Positions 1-5,036 of a DNA stretch of 5,212 bases are shown here, piece by piece (the first letter of the stretch is position 1; each line of letters opens with the position of its first letter). The position numbers and the translations under genes were made by a program. Source of the stretch: JBAZOJ01 sp041648755. Lineage in GTDB: Bacteria > Planctomycetota > B143-G9. The stretch spans positions 1 to 5,212 of the forward strand of contig JBAZOJ010000246.1 in the NCBI GenBank assembly GCA_041648755.1. Direction: 5' to 3'. The notes below the pieces were generated by a model. It did no database searches. It was not told the DNA's origin and saw nothing but the letters and a program-made list of their open reading frames with translations.

Positions 1-591
1 ACTCTTCTAACGGTTGCGGCGAGCAAGGTCGTATTCACAAAGAACCGCGTTGCCAACAGCACGCATCCTCTTGAAGCCATAGTCCTGTCCGTCACGGAGG
101 CGAACATAGAGCACAATGAGTTCCGCGGGATCGGCTGTCCGCGTCTTCTCGATGTCGACGGTAACAGGGGGGTTGTTGCAGACAATGAGTTTTCGGGCAA
201 CTCGTGCTGGGAACTGGCTCTTCTCCGGACTTCGGAATCGCTCGTAGAGAGAAACCGATTCGTCCGCAATCGGCATCCCTGTGGTATAGGCGTCTGGGCC
301 GATTCTAAGGGACCGGCGACCATCCGCGGCAACACGTTTGAGGACAACGAGATGGAGTTACTGATTGCGTCAGATACAGAGCCCTCGGAGGACTGGCTTT
401 CGGTAAACTCGTTCGCAGGCAACCGTTGCAGGACGCTACTGCTGATTGCTGGCGAACTGCAGTCTCCGGAGATCAACGCGTCGTCCGCTTGGAAGCTGGG
501 GCGGAAGAACATCATCGCGGAAGGGCTCGCGTTGGTGGAGCCGGATTTCTCCGTCCGTCGGGCACAGATGCCGTACTCTCCTGGAAAGTAA
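1..591 (+). CDS. Right-handed beta-helix repeat protein, C-terminal part (5' truncated by window)
   Basis: This reading frame is open from the first base to the TAA at 589-591 and gives 196 visible residues; the start lies outside the window. The sequence shows beta-helix rungs with a regular Asn-x-aromatic/aliphatic signature: NRV at residue 15, NEF at 39, NEF at 62, NRF at 85, NTF at 111 and NSF at 136, spaced 23-26 residues. Each is preceded by a short hydrophobic strand (such as VVAD or LVER) and usually followed by a second Asn four residues on. This is the usual pattern of parallel beta-helix (NosD/pectate-lyase-like) solenoids with an Asn ladder. The last 50 residues leave the repeat and end in a basic tail (RRAQMPYSPGK). 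Such proteins are normally exported and often bind or cleave polysaccharide, but no catalytic residues can be assigned here. The fold call is fairly firm; the function is unknown. Confidence 0.8.
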   Translation, partial: TLLTVAASKVVFTKNRVANSTHPLEAIVLSVTEANIEHNEFRGIGCPRLLDVDGNRGVVADNEFSGNSCWELALLRTSESLVERNRFVRNRHPCGIGVWADSKGPATIRGNTFEDNEMELLIASDTEPSEDWLSVNSFAGNRCRTLLLIAGELQSPEINASSAWKLGRKNIIAEGLALVEPDFSVRRAQMPYSPGK

Positions 592-856
592 CGCAAGGCA
601 AATCCTCATTCCTCTGAGGATGCGTAGCCGTCTGGCGAGGGCGGCGCTGCGCGCTTTCAAGCGCGTGCTCACCCTACGGGGGGAAGCTGGGCTTGGGCAC
701 GAGTGCCCCGGTTGTGGAATGTACCGTGAGACTGTGTCGCTCCCGACGGGATCCTGCGGTTCCCATTCGGGCGATCTCCCCGGTTGCATCACGCCCAAAA
801 TGGTAGTACGATGAGCCTATGAGGAAAAACGTCCACCAAGATGTCTGCGAGGGCGA
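592..856. other. Intergenic region, GC-rich and hairpin-rich, no convincing gene
   Basis: No open frame here has a good ribosome binding site or recognisable product. Besides the hairpin at 602-621, three more short hairpins are visible: CGCGCT/AGCGCG (650-665, loop TTCA), CCC/GGG closed on a TACG tetraloop (672-681) and extendable by GCT/AGC at 667-669 and 685-687, and GGGCA/TGCCC (695-708, loop CGAG). A 64-codon frame from ATG 620 to TGA 812-814 carries a CPGCG motif but lacks other support. I see no clear promoter for the downstream gene. Confidence 0.5.
602..621 (+). terminator. Possible terminator-like hairpin after the beta-helix gene
   Basis: ATCCTCA (602-608) and TGAGGAT (615-621) form a perfect 7-bp stem with a 6-base loop, beginning 11 bases after the TAA of the upstream gene. 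No T-run follows, so it is not a canonical intrinsic terminator. It could be a weak terminator, a 3'-end stabiliser or chance. Confidence 0.3.
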
Positions 857-1048
857 GTGCGGGGCAATACGCCAAGGGACACGTCACGTCATCAAGAGAC
901 TTACATTGAGAGGCACGCCATTGCGTACGCCCAGTACTTACCTGACGATCCGGAGAAGAATCGCGTGACTACGCACTTGGATGTCCTTGGTCGGATAGGG
1001 GGAGATGTAAAGAGAATGCACGATCTCAGACCGTGGAAGGAGAAATAG
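857..1048 (+). CDS. Small hypothetical protein or gene remnant directly abutting the next gene
   Basis: This is a 63-codon frame that begins only at GTG (no in-frame ATG follows the upstream stop at 812-814) and ends with TAG at 1046-1048, one base before the ATG at 1050. The tight junction is the best argument that it is translated and coupled to the next gene. The product is hydrophilic and charged, with a Tyr-rich stretch at residues 16-27, a DDPEKN segment at 30-35 and a predicted helix around 36-57 (HLDVLGRIGG within it). It has no signal peptide or membrane segment, unlike its neighbours. The GTG has only a poor purine-rich site (GAGGG, about 4 bases upstream). I recognise no family. 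It may be a small gene, the decayed 3' end of a longer one, or a chance frame. Confidence 0.35.
   Translation: MRGNTPRDTSRHQETYIERHAIAYAQYLPDDPEKNRVTTHLDVLGRIGGDVKRMHDLRPWKEK
1037..1042 (+). promoter_or_regulatory. Ribosome binding site fixing the start at 1050
   Basis: AAGGAG at 1037-1042 is a near-perfect Shine-Dalgarno sequence 7 bases before the ATG at 1050. It lies inside the last codons of the small frame ending at 1048, which supports coupled translation if that frame is real. Confidence 0.75.
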
Positions 1049-1049
1049 G

Positions 1050-2378
1050 ATGCGTACGCAGCGAGTTTCGCTTCTTGTTCTGGCTGCGCTGCTGCTTGTG
1101 GGGTTGGGCTTTTGCATCGGCAGCGCGCGTCGAGAAGGTCTGCCGGATCGCTCAGGATCCGGAAGTGGGCCTCCAGAAGCCCCGTTACGCCTGAACAGCA
1201 TTATGGAGAAATCCACTGAAATCTCGTCCGCTGAGGTCACTATCGCTGACGGGTTCGAAATTGACCAAAATGCCGTTGTAAGCATCATCGCCCGGAAGAT
1301 AGTACTTGATTGCTGGAAGATTCCACTCGCTGGAAAACTCATTCTTCGAGGGAAGGGCGACAATGCAGTGCTTGTCTTCCGGAAGTCGCTCAACCTCGAG
1401 TACCCCATTTATCGGCGGTTCTTGCGAGACACATCTGTCCAAGGTCCTCTCCTTTCGAGTCTGATTATCTCCGGACTCAGGGTGAGCGGCGATGGCGTTG
1501 ATGCCTTGTTTGACGATACTATGGGTTGCCTCTTGTGGTTCAACGACTGCGTACTCGACCTCTCAGGGCTGTCGTTCACGACATACGTAAGGGCGTCCGG
1601 GAACATGAGCAACTGCCGCGTCCTGCTCGACAAAGCCCTCTGTGTTGGGCTTGATGGCGGAGTAATCCAGAATTGCACATTCACCGGGAGCGCCGTTGGG
1701 TTCAACATCTCGAATTCCCAGATCGAGAACTCATACTTCGATAGTATTGCCCAACTCGAGATTAACGATAGCAGTGCAAAGCAGTGTCGGCTGACGGTAG
1801 ATCGCTTGTTCTGCGGATACGGAATCGTCAGAATTTCCGCTTCCCGGATGAAGGCGGATTCCGTGGAAGTCTCTGAGGCAGCGAAGTTCGAATCGGGGGG
1901 CTCCGTAATAGAGGTCGGAAAGTGGTACTGGGGCTCGACTGCAGAAGTGTCCATGGGTGGCTCCCTGCTCATCCTCGGAGATCTCCCATCGTTCGCTGAA
2001 GCGCCTCGTGGCTCGATCCGCAGCAGCCTGCTGCTCGATCGGGATCTGGCCTCCCGCTCTGGTCCACAATCGCTTGACATCTCATCCAAGTGCCTCGTGC
2101 TTGATCAAGCCTTCATCGAGGCAACTGTTACGTATGTGGACAAGAAAGCGGATGTGAGATATCGCGATCTGCATCAGGATGCTTCCGAACTCAGAACACT
2201 TCGAAGTTCCTTCGAGTATGTAGCAGGTTCCGGCTCTCTAAGTCTGGTGCAGAAAGACCCACTTGCCTATTCGATGGAAAAACACAAAAGCCTGCTCGAT
2301 TTCGCGCGAAATGTCGTCTCCCTCGACCGGTTCCATACGATCTCCTACTGGCTGCTGCGGGGAGATGTCCCGGAGTAG
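1050..2378 (+). CDS. Exported or membrane-anchored protein with probable beta-helix core
   Basis: 442 residues, ATG start with a strong upstream AAGGAG, TAG stop. Residues 1-26 are a basic start (MRTQR) followed by a long hydrophobic run (VSLLVLAALLLVGLGF), so it is a signal peptide or N-terminal anchor. Cys22 is preceded by LGF, which does not fit a standard lipobox, so a lipoprotein call is not supported. Residues 28-48 are a Gly/Ser/Pro-rich linker. From about 55 to 300 the chain is a string of short alternating hydrophobic strands. Residues 203-231 give the clearest rungs: VIQNCTF then QIENSYF, 19 residues apart, with related NCRV and KQCRL turns nearby, as in parallel beta-helices. The last 90 residues are more helical and charged (DLHQDASELRTLR). 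The upstream neighbour is also a beta-helix protein, but obvious sequence identity between them is not visible. No catalytic motif is seen; the role is unknown. Confidence 0.75.
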   Translation: MRTQRVSLLVLAALLLVGLGFCIGSARREGLPDRSGSGSGPPEAPLRLNSIMEKSTEISSAEVTIADGFEIDQNAVVSIIARKIVLDCWKIPLAGKLILRGKGDNAVLVFRKSLNLEYPIYRRFLRDTSVQGPLLSSLIISGLRVSGDGVDALFDDTMGCLLWFNDCVLDLSGLSFTTYVRASGNMSNCRVLLDKALCVGLDGGVIQNCTFTGSAVGFNISNSQIENSYFDSIAQLEINDSSAKQCRLTVDRLFCGYGIVRISASRMKADSVEVSEAAKFESGGSVIEVGKWYWGSTAEVSMGGSLLILGDLPSFAEAPRGSIRSSLLLDRDLASRSGPQSLDISSKCLVLDQAFIEATVTYVDKKADVRYRDLHQDASELRTLRSSFEYVAGSGSLSLVQKDPLAYSMEKHKSLLDFARNVVSLDRFHTISYWLLRGDVPE

Positions 2379-2481
2379 GTACTATGGAAACGCATTTCTA
2401 TCGGCGGTGAGCTTCTGGAAAAAGCGCATGGCATGCGAGAAGGACTTTGGTCTTCCGCCGCGGAAACGATGGAATTTGCGG

Positions 2482-2498
2482 CACAGTGCTATACTGTG
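2482..2498 (+). promoter_or_regulatory. Palindromic operator-like site overlapping an extended -10 promoter element
   Basis: CACAGT (2482-2487) and ACTGTG (2493-2498) are perfect inverted repeats around a 5-base spacer. Inside the palindrome, TGCTATACT (2487-2495) matches an extended -10 element (TG-n-TATAAT, one mismatch in the hexamer). No good -35 box sits 16-18 bases upstream, as is usual for extended -10 promoters. Transcription would begin near 2501-2503, giving a leader of about 38 bases. The same 17 bases recur unchanged at 4979-4995. A dimeric repressor bound here would block RNA polymerase; that role is inferred. Confidence 0.55.
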
Positions 2499-2529
2499 TG
2501 TAAAAACCAGCCTAGCTGGCAGGCACGGT

Positions 2530-2533
2530 GGAG
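2530..2533 (+). promoter_or_regulatory. Ribosome binding site fixing the start at 2540
   Basis: GGAG (within GGTGGAG) lies 6 bases before ATG 2540. A GTG at 2528 is in frame, but using it would place the start on top of this site, so the ATG is preferred. The same arrangement is conserved in copy 2 before ATG 5037. Confidence 0.75.
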
Positions 2534-2539
2534 AACCCA

Positions 2540-3232
2540 ATGAGAATCGCTTCCGTCATTGCACTATTGTTGCTCATCGCTCTGGCGCCCCTTGCGCTGC
2601 TGTGCGAGACACCGGCAGATCCGGACTTCCCGGCGCTTGTGGCAAAACTGCGGCTCGTTGACGTTGACGCCCGGTGCGCTGCCTTCTCGGAACTCTGCCG
2701 CCGGGCGGGTGAACTGAAGCAGGATATTGCGCTCGTCATCCCTCTGTGCTCCGCCCGGATCCCGGCGCTGTATGTGCCCGTTCCCGGCGACCATCCCAAT
2801 CCATTTGGCGTTTATAAGAGCGGACTTAATGCCTACAGTAGAGCTATAGACAAATGTTTGTCCACTCTGACGCAAAAGGAATATCATCATGTAGAGTACC
2901 CGGTTGACGACACTCCGGCCGTCGCATCATTGGCTTTAGCATTTGCACTCATCAATAAAGGTCGCGATACGTCAGAAATTTGGTTGGATTGGTTTGGGCG
3001 CTCTCGTTGCCTTATAGACGTTAGGGCAGAGTTTAGTTATCTTTATAATTTTACAAAGATCGAGTTGTCACCCCGCGGCGGGGTGGAAGGATACGGACTT
3101 AAACGATTCAGGCAAGCCCGACAGGATGTATTTCGGACACCACTTTGGAGCATGATCGATGTCCTGTGGGAACGCTCAAGGACAACCTCCTTCGGGGGCA
3201 ATTATGCCTTCGCGCTAGGGGATCTTCAATGA
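2540..3232 (+). CDS. Exported protein of unknown function with short HEAT-like N-terminus; first gene of a coupled pair
   Basis: 230 residues from ATG 2540 to TGA 3230-3232. Residues 1-22 are a clear signal peptide (MRIAS, then the run VIALLLLIALAPLALLC); cleavage is plausible after TPA (residue 26). Cys22 follows ALL, a poor lipobox. Residues 30-70 look like one HEAT-type helix pair: LVAKLRLVDVDARCAAFSEL, then a second helix around 58-70. The region from about 88 to 174 is richer in Tyr, Asn and Lys and its DNA is much more AT-rich (33-43% GC in sampled 60-base segments, against 65% near the start), so the gene looks chimeric. The C-terminal third is basic and aromatic (RFRQARQDVFRTPLW). The first 58 codons are almost identical to a second gene starting at 5037. 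The stop overlaps the next start (ATGA). The whole protein matches no family I know; HEAT-like modules usually mediate protein binding. Confidence 0.8.
   Translation: MRIASVIALLLLIALAPLALLCETPADPDFPALVAKLRLVDVDARCAAFSELCRRAGELKQDIALVIPLCSARIPALYVPVPGDHPNPFGVYKSGLNAYSRAIDKCLSTLTQKEYHHVEYPVDDTPAVASLALAFALINKGRDTSEIWLDWFGRSRCLIDVRAEFSYLYNFTKIELSPRGGVEGYGLKRFRQARQDVFRTPLWSMIDVLWERSRTTSFGGNYAFALGDLQ
3069..3085 (+). repeat. GC-only quasi-palindrome inside the coding sequence
   Basis: CACCCCGC (3069-3076) and GCGGGGTG (3078-3085) are perfect inverted repeats around one central G. As RNA this gives a 7-bp, nearly all G-C stem with a 3-base loop. It lies in the frame of the gene starting at 2540, exactly where the AT-rich middle returns to GC-rich sequence. 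Confidence 0.7.
3217..3222 (+). promoter_or_regulatory. Ribosome binding site fixing the start at 3229
   Basis: AGGGGA lies 6 bases before ATG 3229, whose ATGA overlaps the TGA of the preceding gene. The upstream in-frame ATG at 3145 would bury the signal peptide behind 28 hydrophilic residues, so 3229 is the better start. Confidence 0.7.
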
Positions 3233-4638
3233 GCAGCAGGATCTCAAGATCCTGTGTGGCCCTGTCTCTTCCAGCAATCCTGCTTGCGATGTGCACGGCG
3301 TTCGCCTTGTCCCTCTATGGCGAGGAGAATCCCGGGAAACTCTCCTTAAGCGGATTCTGCAACCTCTCGGCATCGACATATTTGTGGGCAATGGAAATCG
3401 CATCGACGCCAGATGGCACCCCCATGTTTGTGGGCATGACCATCGGCGATGACCGGAAGGGGGATTTGTTCTTGGCGAGGCTTCCTCGGTCTGGCGGGTA
3501 CGAGAAGGTCATCTCAATTCCCTTGACTGGGCCTGGAGAGTGCAGTCCCTCCCACCTGGCGATCTTAGCCGATCACGCGTGGATTGCAGGAGTATTCACT
3601 CGTGAAGTCCAGATTGGGGGCAAGTCCTTGAAAAGCCGCGGCCACGACGACATCTTTCTCTGCGGGATATCTCTCAAGGATGGGGTTTGCGATTTTCTCG
3701 AGTCATTTGGGGGCTCAGCCGCCGACAATGTGCACGGCCTGTGCGTGAGCCGTTATGGCGTCTACTTCTGCGGTCAGGTTTCCGAAGGCGGACGCTTCCG
3801 CGATTTGAGCATCGGAAGCGCGGATATCGACTGCTATTACATCGCAAAGTACTCGCCGACTGACGGGACTCTGAAAGTACTCTCCGGCAGTGCAAGAACC
3901 GAGATTAGCGGGGCGCGCGCACTCAGCCAGGATATTGATGGCGCCCTGTGGGTGGCCGGCTGGTTCTGCAACGAACTCTCCTTTGGCCAAACAACGTACA
4001 CCCCCCCCATTGCCCGGGGGGTACCGACTTTCATAGGCAAGTTGACCCCCGACTTGCTGCCCACCGCAGTATTCATCTCTTCGCCCGACAGCGATTCGTG
4101 GGATCAGCCTTGGTGCGTTGTTCCGGACGGCAAGGGAGGATGCTTCTACGGGGGAAACTATGATGAATCCACCGTCTTCGCGGGGGCGACACTCAGCAAT
4201 CGACGGAACGGAAAAGCCATCTCAACCGGGATCGTAGGCCACCTCGATGCAAAATGCAAACCACTGCGTGCAACCGATACTCCTTCGACAGGCGCCTCCC
4301 GCGTGTATGCCATCCAGCCAGTCGGAGAAAGCTCCTTGTTCGTCGCTCTTGCGGTAGAGGGGACTGCGAACATGCCTGGTGTCGTTTCCGAACCCACTGC
4401 CGGAAAGGTGGGCGTCCAGCAGATTTTGGTCGCCGTTCTCGGTCCGGACATGAAATGGAGCCATGCAGCTCGAATTGCAGCCACCGGCTATGCCATACCT
4501 TTGGGCGCAGTCTTGCTTGGAAAGGGTGATCTGCTTTTGGAGGGATGCTTCCAGGGAAACTTGGACCAAGGGGATTTTCACGCCAAGGCGAAGGAACCAG
4601 GGAAGTTCTCGGTATTCATTTCCCTCCCGAAGGAATAG
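3229..4638 (+). CDS. Exported seven-bladed beta-propeller protein (SBBP-like repeats)
   Basis: 469 residues, ATG 3229 to TAG 4636-4638. Residues 1-26 form a signal peptide with a good AFA cleavage site after Ala26. The mature chain is a tandem repeat: each unit has a strand of the type x-V-A-G-x-F and closes with a hydrophobic strand. The first strands are MFVGMT (66), WIAGVF (118), VYFCGQV (178), LWVAGWF (240), CFYGGNY (305), LFVALAV (370) and LLLEGCF (435), spaced about 51 then 61-66 residues. The closing strands are DLFLARL, DIFLCGI, CYYIAKY, FIGKL, GIVGHL, QILVAVL and FSVFISL. Seven units fill the whole mature protein, as expected for a seven-bladed propeller, and the pattern resembles the bacterial SBBP repeat (GGSAADNVHG at 161-170 fits its linker). 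No enzyme motif is visible; a binding or surface role is inferred. It is translationally coupled to the gene before it. A C8 run (4001-4008) lies in the fourth blade. Confidence 0.8.
   Translation: MSSRISRSCVALSLPAILLAMCTAFALSLYGEENPGKLSLSGFCNLSASTYLWAMEIASTPDGTPMFVGMTIGDDRKGDLFLARLPRSGGYEKVISIPLTGPGECSPSHLAILADHAWIAGVFTREVQIGGKSLKSRGHDDIFLCGISLKDGVCDFLESFGGSAADNVHGLCVSRYGVYFCGQVSEGGRFRDLSIGSADIDCYYIAKYSPTDGTLKVLSGSARTEISGARALSQDIDGALWVAGWFCNELSFGQTTYTPPIARGVPTFIGKLTPDLLPTAVFISSPDSDSWDQPWCVVPDGKGGCFYGGNYDESTVFAGATLSNRRNGKAISTGIVGHLDAKCKPLRATDTPSTGASRVYAIQPVGESSLFVALAVEGTANMPGVVSEPTAGKVGVQQILVAVLGPDMKWSHAARIAATGYAIPLGAVLLGKGDLLLEGCFQGNLDQGDFHAKAKEPGKFSVFISLPKE
4001..4021 (+). repeat. Homopolymer pair C8 and G6 inside the propeller gene
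   Basis: Eight C residues (4001-4008) and six G residues (4016-4021) are separated by ATTGCCC. They can pair as a 6-bp C:G stem and encode TPPIARGV in the fourth blade. Such tracts are prone to slippage by polymerase and to sequencing error; a change of one base would frameshift the last half of the protein. Confidence 0.7.
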
Positions 4639-4746
4639 GCAGACTCACTCAGGTCTTTTCAGGTTTCCGCGTTGCGCCACCGAATGGGGTTGCGAGCTCA
4701 GGACATCGAACAATCTGACCTGAACTTGGGCTTCTTTCCTTCGGGA
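4625..4746 (+). repeat. Long-range inverted repeat around the 3' end of the propeller gene
   Basis: TCCCGAAGGAA (4625-4635, the last codons of the gene) is a perfect 11-base reverse complement of TTCCTTCGGGA (4736-4746). Within and beside it are competing complements: TTCAGGT (4658-4664) with ACCTGAA (4718-4724), and TCAGGTC (4649-4655) with GACCTGA (4749-4755). There is no T-run typical of an intrinsic terminator. It could be a large terminator-like fold, an attenuator or an inserted element edge. Confidence 0.5.
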
Positions 4747-4957
4747 ACGACCTGATAACTCAGCTTGTGCCAGCCTGCTCCTCGTGCGCAGAAAGCCTCG
4801 TGGCGGCATTCGAGCCCTTTGGCTTCTTTAGACCTCGCTTTGCGTCCGCCAACAAGGCCCAATCCACATTCGACCCGCTTTTCTCGCGTCCAAGAGGCAC
4901 CCTCATTCCAAGTGTTGCCGCCAAGGGGAGGATGCGACATACGCAGTGAATTCGCAC
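4639..4957. other. Intergenic region with no supported gene
   Basis: Between the propeller gene and the second repeat copy, no frame has a credible ribosome binding site, signal peptide or recognisable product. The stretch 4767-4940 is unusually free of stops in two forward and two reverse frames. The reverse-strand frame 4698-4940 (80 codons) has low-complexity basic content and no family resemblance. The region holds the right arm of the inverted repeat and no clear T-rich terminator. It may be a non-coding element or a decayed gene. Confidence 0.5.
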
Positions 4958-4978
4958 CGGAAACGATGGAATTTGCGG

Positions 4979-4995
4979 CACAGTGCTATACTGTG
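4979..4995 (+). promoter_or_regulatory. Second copy of the palindromic operator / extended -10 site
   Basis: The 17 bases CACAGT-GCTAT-ACTGTG are identical to 2482-2498, with the extended -10 TGCTATACT at 4984-4992. The distance to the start codon (5037) is the same as in copy 1. Conservation fits shared regulation, but the duplication may also simply be recent. Confidence 0.55.
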
Positions 4996-5036
4996 TGTGA
5001 AAACCAGCCTGGCCAGCAAGCACGGTGGAGAACCCA

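Larger units (their letters stand above)
2461..2715 (+). repeat. Direct repeat copy 1: promoter, leader and signal-peptide cassette
   Basis: This block aligns without gaps to 4958-5212 with 12 mismatches in 255 bases. It holds 79 non-coding bases (promoter-like palindrome, leader, ribosome binding site) and the first 58 codons of the gene starting at 2540. The left boundary is sharp: the bases immediately upstream differ. The right boundary cannot be set because copy 2 is cut by the window end. Seven mismatches fall in coding sequence, changing three residues (I7F, A16S, G57S) and leaving three codons synonymous. Confidence 0.95.

Noticed and set aside
436..798. Reverse-strand 120-codon frame over the end of the first gene
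   Set aside because: It lies opposite the well-supported beta-helix frame, is Arg/Pro/Ser-rich as expected of an antisense shadow in GC-rich DNA, and has no ribosome binding site.
784..812. Promoter-like pair TTGCAT and TACGAT with a 17-base spacer ahead of the small frame at 857 and the gene at 1050
   Set aside because: Only 3/6 and 4/6 matches to the consensus hexamers, which is expected by chance in a region this size. No other feature supports it.
819..968. Frame from ATG 819 giving about 49 residues
   Set aside because: It overlaps the 857-1048 frame in another register, is strongly Arg/Thr-rich with no recognisable content, and has no downstream linkage.
1063..1115. Lipoprotein signal (Cys22) in the gene at 1050
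   Set aside because: The residues before the Cys are LGF. A bulky Phe at -1 does not fit the lipobox, so only a signal peptide or anchor is called.
1409..2089. Reverse-strand 226-codon frame inside the gene at 1050
   Set aside because: It is wholly antisense to a gene with a good start, signal peptide and repeat pattern. Its composition is Ser/Arg/Pro-rich and shows no domain.
2528..2539. Alternative GTG start 12 bases upstream of ATG 2540
   Set aside because: It would overlap the GGAG ribosome binding site, which is correctly spaced for ATG 2540. The ATG and its spacing are conserved in copy 2.
2461..2715. Insertion sequence or transposon end as an explanation for the direct repeat
   Set aside because: No transposase, no terminal inverted repeats and no target-site duplication are visible. 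The repeat spans a promoter and gene start in the correct orientation, so duplication of a gene unit fits better.
3145..3228. Alternative upstream ATG start for the propeller gene
   Set aside because: It would add 28 hydrophilic residues before the signal peptide and overlap the preceding gene by 88 bases. The ATGA overlap at 3229 with AGGGGA upstream is more plausible.
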